Shown here one piece after another: positions 1-8,087 of a stretch of 64,000 nt of DNA (positions are counted from its first letter, which is position 1; each line of letters opens with the position of its first letter). The position numbers and the translations under genes were made by a program. The notes under the pieces are model-generated. The model searched no databases. It was not told where the DNA came from and saw nothing but the letters and a program-made list of their open reading frames with translations. The DNA comes from Pseudomonas brassicacearum (lineage in GTDB: Bacteria; Pseudomonadota; Gammaproteobacteria; Pseudomonadales; Pseudomonadaceae), in the NCBI RefSeq assembly GCF_003732265.1, contig NZ_MOBK01000010.1:219792-283791 (forward strand). The letters are read 5' to 3'.

Positions 1-1535
1 TGCGCCAGATCCGTCAGCAGGCCGATGGTCACCGTTTGCAGGCGCGCCACCAGTTTCTCCAGCGGTTCACGCAGCGCGGTCAGGGATTCGTACGCGTGTG
101 CCCGCGCGCCTGTGTCGGCGATCAACCGGATCAACTGCTTGAGCCCCGCGCCGCCATTCTGCGCCAGTTTGCGCCCGAGCAAGTCCAGCGACTGAATCCC
201 GTGCGTCCCTTCATGAATCGGGTTCAGACGGTTGTCGCGGTAGTACTGCTCCACCGGGTATTCGCGGGTGTAGCCGTGGCCGCCGAGAATCTGGATCGCC
301 AGTTCGTTGGCCTTGAGGCAAAACTCCGACGGCCAGGATTTGACGATGGGCGTCAGCAAATCCAGCAACTCATGCGCCTGTTTTCGCTCGGCTTCGGTTT
401 CCAGCGTGGTGGTGTCATCGAACAGTCGCGCTGCGTACAGGCCGAGGTCGAACGAGCCTTCGACATAGGCTTTCTGCGTCAGCAGCATGCGTTTGACGTC
501 GGCGTGCTGAATGATCGCCACCGGCGCGGTGTTCGGGTCCTTGCTGTCCGGCACGCGACCTTGCGGACGTTCGCGGGCGTATTCCAGCGAGTACAAATAG
601 CCGGCGTAACCGAGCATCACCGCGCCCATGCCGACACCGATCCGCGCTTCGTTCATCATCTGGAACATGTAGCTCAAACCGTGATGCGGCTTGCCCACCA
701 GGTAGCCGACACACTCGCCGTTGTCGCCGAAGTTCAGCGCGGTGGACGTGGTGCCGCGCCAGCCCATCTTGTGGAACAACCCGGCCAGCAACACATCGTT
801 GCGCTTGCCGAGGCTGCCGTCATCGTTGACCAGGAACTTGGGTACGATGAACAGCGAAATCCCCTTCACCCCGGCCGGTGCGTCCGGCAGCTTGGCCAAT
901 ACCATGTGCACGATGTTTTCCGACAGCGGGTGATCGCCGCCGGAGATGAAGATCTTGTTGCCCTTCAGGCGATAAGTGCCGTCAGACGCAGGCTCGGCGC
1001 GGGTACGAATATCCGACAGCGACGAGCCGGCATGCGGTTCGGTCAGGGCCATGGTGCCGAAAAAGCGGCCGTCGATCATCGGCTGCAGGAAGCGCTGTTT
1101 CTGCTCTTCGGTACCGAAGCTTTCAATCAGGTTCGCTGCGCCCATGGTCAAGAACGGGTACGACGTGGAGGCCGCGTTGGCCGATTGAAAATGCGCGAAG
1201 CACGCCTGGGACAACAGCGTCGGCAGTTGCATGCCGCCCGCGTCGAAACTGCGCGCGGCGTTGAGGAAGCCGGCTTCGAGGAACGCATCCACCGCCGGTT
1301 TCACTTCCGGAATCAGAATCGCCTGACCGTTCTCATAGCGCGGCTCGTTCTCGTCGCCCTTGCGGTTGTGCGGAGCGAAGAACTTCTCGGCGATGTTGCG
1401 GGCGGTGCCGATGGCGGCATCGAAGGTCTCGCGATTGTGCTCGGCGAAACGCTCACGCTGGGTCAGGCCCTCGGCATCGAGGACTTCATACAGCTCGAAA
1501 GCCAGATTGCGGGAACTGAGCAACGTCTCGGACAT
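1..1535 (-). CDS. acyl-CoA dehydrogenase, C-terminus cut by window edge
   Basis: FAD-dependent acyl-CoA dehydrogenase, which oxidises acyl-CoA to trans-2-enoyl-CoA in cytoplasmic beta-oxidation-type pathways. The ATG at 1533-1535 gives MSETLLSSRNLAFELYEVLD at the N-terminus. The FAD/substrate middle-domain motif TMALTEPHAGSS lies near residue 165 and the C-terminal motif ILGGHGYTREYPVEQYYRD near residue 420. About 511 residues are visible; the large members of this family run to about 590-600 aa, so the end lies outside the window. From memory, the gene at this place in P. aeruginosa (PA5020) is also an acyl-CoA dehydrogenase. The exact substrate cannot be read from the sequence; 3-methylthiopropanoyl-CoA dehydrogenase-like enzymes belong to the same subfamily. 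Confidence 0.9.
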   Translation of the reverse strand, partial: MSETLLSSRNLAFELYEVLDAEGLTQRERFAEHNRETFDAAIGTARNIAEKFFAPHNRKGDENEPRYENGQAILIPEVKPAVDAFLEAGFLNAARSFDAGGMQLPTLLSQACFAHFQSANAASTSYPFLTMGAANLIESFGTEEQKQRFLQPMIDGRFFGTMALTEPHAGSSLSDIRTRAEPASDGTYRLKGNKIFISGGDHPLSENIVHMVLAKLPDAPAGVKGISLFIVPKFLVNDDGSLGKRNDVLLAGLFHKMGWRGTTSTALNFGDNGECVGYLVGKPHHGLSYMFQMMNEARIGVGMGAVMLGYAGYLYSLEYARERPQGRVPDSKDPNTAPVAIIQHADVKRMLLTQKAYVEGSFDLGLYAARLFDDTTTLETEAERKQAHELLDLLTPIVKSWPSEFCLKANELAIQILGGHGYTREYPVEQYYRDNRLNPIHEGTHGIQSLDLLGRKLAQNGGAGLKQLIRLIADTGARAHAYESLTALREPLEKLVARLQTVTIGLLTDLA

Positions 1536-1640
1536 GGCGGCCTACCTTTTTTTGGAATGGACCGAGTCTAGGCGTGGGAATAAAGGCTGAACAGGATGAT
1601 TGATGAGCGTGATGGTGCAGCGAGAGCACCGCTGATCAAA

Positions 1641-1730
1641 TGTGGGAGCGGGCTTGCTCGCGAATGCGGTGTGTCATTCAAATCAGATGCTGAGTGACAC
1701 ATCGCATTCGCGAGCAAGCCCGCTCCCACA
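1641..1730. repeat. REPIN (inverted pair of REP elements)
   Basis: TGTGGGAGCGGGCTTGCTCG and its reverse complement face each other about 50 bp apart, with the flanking GAATGCGGTGTGTCA also inverted (GTGACACATCGCATTC). This is the typical Pseudomonas REPIN layout. It sits between the convergently read end of putA and the start of the acyl-CoA dehydrogenase, outside coding DNA. Confidence 0.9.
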
Positions 1731-1780
1731 AGGGTGTTGCATACCGGGCGACCATTGCGGGCGCCCGGTCTTGTTGCGGT

Positions 1781-4700
1781 TTACCCGATAGTCATCAAGC
1801 TCGCATTACCACCCGCCGCCGCAGTGTTAACGCTCAACGCCCGCTCAATCACCAGACGCTCCAGCGCAATGTTGGTCTCGCCTTGCGACAAGCCATGAAC
1901 ACCGACAATGGCGCCCGCACGTTTGGCCACTTGCTGGCACACCGCACGCAACTGGTCGGAATGGCCATGATGCAGAACCGCATCAAACACCACTTCGTCC
2001 TTGTTCCAGTCGGACACCAGCTTGATGCGAGCCTGAACTTCCTTCGGCAGACGTGCGAACAACGCCTTGCTTACGTCAGATTCCGGCCACACCGCCGAAC
2101 CACCGACAGCCAACACCGCCGCCAGTTGAGTCAACAGATCGCCTTCAACCTCCGCCAGACACAGCACGTGTTCACGCGGCAGGATGGCGTAGCTGTTGCG
2201 CTCGCCGGTCGGGCCCGCCAGCACACGGGTGATCCCGCTTTGCGATTGCGCCGTGAACTGCACGCACAGGGCGCTCAGGTCGGCAAACTTATTGCTGTCG
2301 GCCCAGGCTTTCAGTGCGGTCAGCGGTTTGCTCATGGCATCACGCAGACGAACGTCCGGCGCGGCGATAGCGTCACCGCGAGCGAAGGATTGTTCGATCG
2401 CATCGGTAGGACGTGTCGACAGCAGGCGGTACAGGTACAGCGGACCACCCGCCTTCGGACCCGTACCCGACAAACCTTCGCCGCCGAACGGCTGCACACC
2501 CACCACAGCACCGACGATGTTGCGGTTCACGTAGACGTTACCGGCGTTGACGTTGTCGATCACCTTGGCGATGGTCTCGTCGATACGCGTGTGCACGCCC
2601 AGCGTCAGGCCATAACCGGAAGCGTTGATCTGACCAATCAGTTGATCGATGTCTTTACGCTTGTAGCGAACCACGTGCAGCACCGGGCCGAAGATCTCCC
2701 GTTGCAGCTCGTCGAAGCTTTCCAGTTCGATCAGCGTCGGCATCACGAAGGTGCCGCGTTTGACTTCTTCGCTGTTGGCGATAGCCACCTGGTACACGTT
2801 GCGACCTTTGTCGCGCATGGCCTGGATGTGCTTCTCGATGCCAGCCTTGGCTTCGGCGTCGATCACCGGGCCGATGTCCACGGACAGGCGCTCCGGGTTG
2901 CCGAGGCGGCATTCAGCCATGGCGCCCTTGAGCATTTCGATGACACGGTCAGCGGAATCTTCCTGCAAGCACAGCACGCGCAGTGCCGAGCAACGTTGGC
3001 CGGCGCTGTCGAAGGCCGACGACACCACGTCGATCACGACCTGTTCGGTCAGTGCCGAGGAGTCGACGATCATCGCGTTCTGGCCACCGGTTTCGGCGAT
3101 CAGCGGGATCGGACGGCCCTGGGCATCCAGGCGGCCGGCGATGTTGCGTTGCAGCAAACGAGCGACTTCGGTGGAACCGGTGAACATCACGCCTTTGACG
3201 CGTTCGTCACCAACCAGCCCGGCACCCACGGTTTCGCCACGGCCCGGCAGCAGTTGCAGCACGCCTTCGGGAATCCCGGCTTCGAGCAGCAAGCGAACGG
3301 CTTGAGCGGCGACCAGCGGGGTTTGTTCCGCAGGCTTGGCCAACACCGGGTTACCGGCCGCCAGCGCTGCGGCGACTTGACCACTGAAAATGGCCAGCGG
3401 GAAGTTCCAAGGGCTGATGCACACCACCGGACCCAGTGGGCGGTGGGCGTCGTTGGTGAAATCGTTGCGCGCCTGCACCGCGTAATAACGCAGGAAGTCC
3501 ACGGCTTCACGCACTTCGGCGATGGCGTTGGCGAAGGTCTTGCCGGCTTCGCGAGCCAGCAGGCCCATCAGCGGCTGGATCTCGCCTTCCATCAAATCGG
3601 CGGCACGTTCCAGAATCGCGGCACGTTCGGCGGGCGGGGTGGCCTGCCAGATTGGGGCGGCGTTCAAGGCGCATTGGATCGCGTTATCGACGTCTTCGAC
3701 GGTGGCTTCCTGTACATGGCCGACCACGTCACGCAGATCGGACGGGTTCAGCACAGGCACAGGGGTTTCAGTGCTGGAGGCGCAACCGAGCATCGGCGCG
3801 GCTTTCCAGTGGTTGTGAGCAGTGGCCAGCAGGGCGCAGGACAGGGAAGCCAAACGATGTTCGTTGGCCATGTCGATGCCGCTGGAGTTGGCGCGCTCGG
3901 CACCATAAAGATCACGCGGCAGCGGGATACGCGGGTGCGGCAGGCCGAAGCCGCCTTCCAGCGTCGCCATCTGCTCGATGCTGGCCACTGGATCGGCCAC
4001 CAGCTCCTGGATCGAAATGGATTGGTCGGCGATGCGGTTGACGAACGAAGTGTTCGCGCCGTTTTCCAGCAGACGACGTACCAGGTAAGCCAGCAACGTT
4101 TCGTGCGTACCGACCGGAGCGTACACGCGGCACGGACGGTTCAGCTTGCCTTCGGACACTTTGCCTACAACCTGTTCGTACAGCGGTTCACCCATGCCGT
4201 GCAGGCACTGGAACTCGTACTGACCCGGGTAATAGTTCTGACCGGCGATGTGGTAAATGGCCGACAGGGTGTGGGCGTTGTGCGTGGCGAATTGCGGGTA
4301 GATGACTTCCGGCACCGACAACAGTTTGCGTGCGCAAGCGATGTAGGAAACGTCGGTGTACACCTTGCGGGTGTAGACCGGATAGCCTTCCAGGCCTTCG
4401 ACCTGGGCGCGCTTGATTTCGCTGTCCCAGTACGCGCCTTTCACCAGGCGGATCATCAGGCGATGACGGCTGCGGCGAGCCAGGTCGATCACGTAATCGA
4501 TCACGTATGGGCAACGCTTCTGATACGCCTGGATCACGAAACCGATGCCGTTCCAGCCAGTCAGTTGCGGCTCGAAGCACAGGCGTTCGAGCAGATCCAG
4601 CGACAGCTCGAGGCGGTCGGCTTCTTCGGCGTCGATGTTCAAACCGATGTCGTACTGCTTGGCCAGCAAGGTCAGCGACAACAGGCGCGGGTACAACTCG

Positions 4701-5731
4701 TCCATCACACGTTCGTACTGTGCGCGGCTGTAACGCGGGTGCAGTGCCGACAGCTTGATCGAAATGCCCGGGCCTTCATAAATCCCACGACCGTGGGACG
4801 CTTTGCCGATCGAGTGAATGGCTTGTTCGTACGAGGCCAGGTACTTCTGCGCATCGTGCTCGGTGAGTGCGGCTTCACCCAGCATGTCGTAGGAATAGCG
4901 GAAACCCTTGGCTTCGAACTTGCTCGCGTTGGCCAGGGCTTCGGCAATGGTTTCGCCGGTAACGAACTGCTCGCCCATCAGGCGCATGGCCATGTCGACG
5001 CCCTTGCGGATCATCGGCTCGCCGCTTTTGCCGATGATGCGGCTCAGGGACGAGGTCAAACCCGCTTCGTTATGCGTGGCGACCAGTTTGCCGGTCAACA
5101 ACAGGCCCCAAGTAGCGGCGTTGACGAACAGCGACGGGCTGTTGCCCAGGTGCGGGTGCCAGTTACCGGTGCTGATTTTGTCGCGGATCAGCGCGTCACG
5201 GGTGCCTTTGTCCGGGATGCGCAGCAGCGCCTCGGCCAGGCACATCAGCGCTACGCCTTCCTGGGACGACAGGGAAAATTCCTGCAACAGGCCCTGAACA
5301 ATCCCGGCACGGCCACCGGCACTTTTCTGATTGCGCAGCTTCTCGGCAATCGAGGAGGCCAGCTTGTTGGTGGCTTCAGCCATCGCTGCCGGCAGACGCG
5401 CCTGCTCGATCAGCATCGGCACCACTTCCGGCTCCGGGCGACGGTAGGCGGCGGTGATGGATGCGCGCAGCACCGATTGCGGCAGGATGCTTTCGGCGAA
5501 TTCGAGGAAGCACTGGTGAGCGTGATCCAGAGGCGCATCGACGGCGTCGTCGGAATCCTTGGTCAAACCGCTCAGCTCGGTCAGGGTTGCACCACCCTCG
5601 AGTTTTTCCAGGTAATTGAAAATTGCCTGCTTGATCAGCCAGTGCGGCGTGCGATCAATCGAGGTCGCGGCAGCCTTGAGGCGCTCGCGGGTCGGGTCGT
5701 CAAGTTTGACCCCAAGGGTGGTGGTAGCCAT
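1781..5731 (-). CDS. putA: bifunctional proline dehydrogenase / P5C dehydrogenase and put repressor PutA
   Basis: Trifunctional PutA. It oxidises proline to P5C (FAD) and P5C/glutamate semialdehyde to glutamate (NAD), and it represses the put genes. The ATG at 5731 is preceded by GAGGATAAAAAA and gives 1316 aa, the usual size of the long PutA form; an upstream in-frame ATG at 5767 has no reason to be used. Residues 1-47 form the ribbon-helix-helix DNA-binding domain (TTTLGVKLDDPTRERL). The PRODH barrel follows (about 240-610), then the aldehyde dehydrogenase domain with the nucleophile in GQRCSALR (Cys914), then the C-terminal ALDH-like domain. The gene is divergent from putP; the shared upstream region holds motifs that fit self-regulation by the RHH domain. 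Confidence 0.97.
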   Translation of the reverse strand: MATTTLGVKLDDPTRERLKAAATSIDRTPHWLIKQAIFNYLEKLEGGATLTELSGLTKDSDDAVDAPLDHAHQCFLEFAESILPQSVLRASITAAYRRPEPEVVPMLIEQARLPAAMAEATNKLASSIAEKLRNQKSAGGRAGIVQGLLQEFSLSSQEGVALMCLAEALLRIPDKGTRDALIRDKISTGNWHPHLGNSPSLFVNAATWGLLLTGKLVATHNEAGLTSSLSRIIGKSGEPMIRKGVDMAMRLMGEQFVTGETIAEALANASKFEAKGFRYSYDMLGEAALTEHDAQKYLASYEQAIHSIGKASHGRGIYEGPGISIKLSALHPRYSRAQYERVMDELYPRLLSLTLLAKQYDIGLNIDAEEADRLELSLDLLERLCFEPQLTGWNGIGFVIQAYQKRCPYVIDYVIDLARRSRHRLMIRLVKGAYWDSEIKRAQVEGLEGYPVYTRKVYTDVSYIACARKLLSVPEVIYPQFATHNAHTLSAIYHIAGQNYYPGQYEFQCLHGMGEPLYEQVVGKVSEGKLNRPCRVYAPVGTHETLLAYLVRRLLENGANTSFVNRIADQSISIQELVADPVASIEQMATLEGGFGLPHPRIPLPRDLYGAERANSSGIDMANEHRLASLSCALLATAHNHWKAAPMLGCASSTETPVPVLNPSDLRDVVGHVQEATVEDVDNAIQCALNAAPIWQATPPAERAAILERAADLMEGEIQPLMGLLAREAGKTFANAIAEVREAVDFLRYYAVQARNDFTNDAHRPLGPVVCISPWNFPLAIFSGQVAAALAAGNPVLAKPAEQTPLVAAQAVRLLLEAGIPEGVLQLLPGRGETVGAGLVGDERVKGVMFTGSTEVARLLQRNIAGRLDAQGRPIPLIAETGGQNAMIVDSSALTEQVVIDVVSSAFDSAGQRCSALRVLCLQEDSADRVIEMLKGAMAECRLGNPERLSVDIGPVIDAEAKAGIEKHIQAMRDKGRNVYQVAIANSEEVKRGTFVMPTLIELESFDELQREIFGPVLHVVRYKRKDIDQLIGQINASGYGLTLGVHTRIDETIAKVIDNVNAGNVYVNRNIVGAVVGVQPFGGEGLSGTGPKAGGPLYLYRLLSTRPTDAIEQSFARGDAIAAPDVRLRDAMSKPLTALKAWADSNKFADLSALCVQFTAQSQSGITRVLAGPTGERNSYAILPREHVLCLAEVEGDLLTQLAAVLAVGGSAVWPESDVSKALFARLPKEVQARIKLVSDWNKDEVVFDAVLHHGHSDQLRAVCQQVAKRAGAIVGVHGLSQGETNIALERLVIERALSVNTAAAGGNASLMTIG

Positions 5732-5789
5732 TTTTTTATCCTCATGTTTGCCACGACCGCGTGGCATCAGCTGGCGGCAAGATTAGCTG

Positions 5790-6043
5790 TGCAACCGTTG
5801 AGGTGCAACCGGGTGCAACCCTTTTTTTGTCGGAATAATAAGCAGCTCGTCAGGAATTAAATTCCGGTACGAACGTACTGCTTCTGCTTGGTGCTTTTAC
5901 TTCTAGAAACATCTCATGACTGCGCTAAAAGGGAGCAAAAACCGCCCGGTTTCATGGAAAACGCTGTGGGTGCAACTAATTCTTGAGAAATGGGTTGCAC
6001 CTTATTTGGGTTGTTGAATAGGATTCGCGCCCCAAGGTGCAAC
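5790..6043. promoter_or_regulatory. putA-putP intergenic region with six PutA-type operator motifs
   Basis: The 463-bp divergent region contains TGCAAC or its complement GTTGCA at 5790-5795, 5804-5809, 5814-5819, 5971-5976, 5994-5999 and 6038-6043. GTTGCA is the core contacted by the ribbon-helix-helix domain of E. coli PutA. Three sites lie within 100 bp of the putA start and three lie 150-225 bp before putP. Operator identity is inferred from motif and context. I cannot assign -35/-10 boxes with confidence, and I see nothing else in the region. Confidence 0.7.
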
Positions 6044-6194
6044 CGGATGAAAAATCGGTGCGCCGGCTGATGGCTTTCCTGGGGAAACATCAGTCTTAAA
6101 TGCGCGGGCTTTGAAATCGTCTGAACAAACGTGGTCGTTTGTCGGCGCTTTCACACGCTGGCGCTACATAAAAACAAAGCCAGGGCATCACAGA

Positions 6195-7679
6195 ATGAGC
6201 GTAAGCAATCCAACCCTGATCACGTTCGTGATCTACATCGCAGCAATGGTGCTGATCGGCTTGATGGCCTATCGCTCCACCAACAACCTTTCTGACTACA
6301 TTCTGGGCGGTCGCAGCCTGGGCAGCGTCGTCACGGCCTTGTCCGCCGGCGCCTCCGACATGAGTGGCTGGTTGTTGATGGGCCTGCCGGGCGCCATCTA
6401 CATGTCCGGCCTGTCCGAAAGCTGGATCGCCATCGGCCTGATCATCGGTGCTTACCTGAACTGGCTGTTCGTTGCTGGCCGTCTGCGCGTGCAGACCGAG
6501 CACAACGGCGATGCCCTGACCCTGCCGGATTACTTCGCCAGCCGTTTTGAAGACAAAAGCGGCCTGCTGCGGATCATTTCTGCGGTGGTGATCCTGGTGT
6601 TCTTCACCATTTACTGCGCTTCCGGCATCGTCGCCGGCGCCCGTCTGTTTGAAAGCACCTTCGGCATGTCCTACGAGACTGCGCTGTGGGCCGGTGCTGC
6701 GGCGACGATTGCCTACACCTTCGTCGGCGGTTTCCTCGCCGTAAGCTGGACCGATACTGTACAAGCCACGCTGATGATCTTCGCGCTGTTGCTGACGCCG
6801 ATCATCGTGCTGCTGGCCACCGGTGGCGTTGACACCACGTTCCTGGCCATCGAAGCGCAAGACGCCAGCAACTTCGACATGCTGAAAAACACCACCTTCA
6901 TCGGCATCATTTCGCTGATGGGCTGGGGCCTGGGCTACTTCGGCCAACCGCACATCCTCGCGCGTTTCATGGCGGCGGATTCGGTCAAGTCGATCGCCAA
7001 CGCCCGTCGCATCTCCATGACCTGGATGATCCTGTGCCTGGGCGGCACCGTGGCGGTGGGCTTCTTCGGTATCGCTTACTTCTCGGCGCACCCTGATGTA
7101 GCCGCTCCAGTGACCGAAAACCACGAACGTGTGTTCATCGAACTGGCGAAAATCCTCTTCAACCCATGGATTGCCGGTGTATTGCTGTCGGCCATCCTGG
7201 CTGCCGTGATGAGCACCCTGAGCTGCCAATTGCTGGTGTGCTCGAGCGCCCTGACCGAAGACTTCTACAAAACCTTCCTGCGTAAATCCGCTTCCCAGGT
7301 GGAACTGGTCTGGGTCGGCCGCGCCATGGTGCTGTTGGTTGCCCTGATCGCCATCGCGTTGGCCGCCAACCCGGAAAACCGCGTACTGGGTCTGGTCAGC
7401 TACGCCTGGGCCGGTTTCGGTGCTGCGTTCGGTCCGGTTGTGCTGATCTCCGTGATCTGGAAAGACATGACCCGCAACGGCGCACTGGCCGGCATCCTGG
7501 TCGGCGCGATCACCGTGATCGTGTGGAAACACTTCGAACTGCTGGGCCTGTACGAAATCATCCCTGGTTTCATCTTCGCCAGCCTGGCGATCTACATCGT
7601 CAGCAAACTGGGCTCGCCGACTCACGGCATGCTTCAGCGCTTTGCTGCGGCCGAGGCAGATTTCCGCCTGAACAAGTGA
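6195..7679 (+). CDS. putP: sodium/proline symporter PutP
   Basis: Inner-membrane Na+:proline symporter of the SSS family that imports the substrate of PutA. The ATG at 6195 (MSVSNPTLITFVIYIAAMVL) starts directly in the first membrane helix and gives 494 aa, the normal size. The family motif near YRSTNNLSDYILGGRSLG follows helix 1, and about a dozen hydrophobic helices are visible. Possible upstream starts (from 6111) would add a charged, non-hydrophobic stretch that PutP proteins lack. Divergent from putA, and probably repressed from the same operator cluster. A strong hairpin plus T-run follows the stop codon. Confidence 0.96.
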   Translation: MSVSNPTLITFVIYIAAMVLIGLMAYRSTNNLSDYILGGRSLGSVVTALSAGASDMSGWLLMGLPGAIYMSGLSESWIAIGLIIGAYLNWLFVAGRLRVQTEHNGDALTLPDYFASRFEDKSGLLRIISAVVILVFFTIYCASGIVAGARLFESTFGMSYETALWAGAAATIAYTFVGGFLAVSWTDTVQATLMIFALLLTPIIVLLATGGVDTTFLAIEAQDASNFDMLKNTTFIGIISLMGWGLGYFGQPHILARFMAADSVKSIANARRISMTWMILCLGGTVAVGFFGIAYFSAHPDVAAPVTENHERVFIELAKILFNPWIAGVLLSAILAAVMSTLSCQLLVCSSALTEDFYKTFLRKSASQVELVWVGRAMVLLVALIAIALAANPENRVLGLVSYAWAGFGAAFGPVVLISVIWKDMTRNGALAGILVGAITVIVWKHFELLGLYEIIPGFIFASLAIYIVSKLGSPTHGMLQRFAAAEADFRLNK

Positions 7680-7724
7680 TGGGGAAGAGCTGAGGCTCTG
7701 ACCTTTTGCTGAACATGAAAAAAC

Positions 7725-7759
7725 GGCCCGCTTCCAGTAGGAAACGGGCCTTTTTTTTT
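7725..7759 (+). terminator. Rho-independent terminator of putP
   Basis: GGCCCGCTTCC and GGAAACGGGCC form a stem around AGTA, followed by nine T residues. It lies about 45 bp after the putP stop and has the full intrinsic terminator architecture. Confidence 0.9.
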
Positions 7760-7791
7760 ATGGCGCAGATCTTGTGGTATCGAAGTTTCAA

Positions 7792-7923
7792 TGTGGGAGC
7801 GGGCTTGCTCGCGAATGCGGTGGGTCATTCGGCATTAATGTTGGCTTGCTCGCGAATGCGGTGGGTCATTCGGCATTAATGTTGACTGACCCACCGCATT
7901 CGCGAGCAAGCCCGCTCCCACAT
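7792..7923. repeat. REPIN with internal 41-bp tandem duplication
   Basis: Outer REP arms TGTGGGAGCGGGCTTGCTCG and complement face each other, as in the other REPINs here. The left half is duplicated exactly: the 41-bp unit starting GGCTTGCTCGCGAATGCGG occupies 7802-7842 and again 7843-7883. With the terminator it fills most of the 408-bp gap between putP and vgrG. Confidence 0.92.
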
Positions 7924-8048
7924 GTGATTGGTGGTGGTTTTGAGGGAGATGTCTGTAGCCAAACACACCGATTCTTGAAGGATAAATCTCTATAAAAGTA
8001 GGGAAAATCTGATTTCCTTGTCCCTCCCGCAACACCCCTTGTCGCTCA

Positions 8049-8075
8049 TGCAGAATCGCCCGCCTTCATTCTGCA
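8049..8075 (+). promoter_or_regulatory. hairpin just upstream of the vgrG start
   Basis: TGCAGAAT and ATTCTGCA form a perfect 8-bp stem with an 11-nt loop that ends 12 nt before the vgrG ATG. The space between stem and ATG (GAGACACATCGG) has only a weak ribosome binding site. The hairpin may affect translation initiation; that role is inferred from position only. Confidence 0.4.
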
Positions 8076-8087
8076 GAGACACATCGG

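Noticed and set aside
36..1571. Plus-strand 511-codon frame at the left edge
   Set aside because: Antisense to the acyl-CoA dehydrogenase; no recognisable domain.
1694..5860. A 1388-codon open frame on the plus strand opposite putA
   Set aside because: It is antisense to an unmistakable PutA; its translation is rich in His/Gln/Arg, typical of the reverse complement of high-GC Pseudomonas genes, and shows no domain.
7774..8035. Short frames between putP and vgrG
   Set aside because: They consist of translated REPIN sequence; no ribosome binding site and no similarity to proteins.
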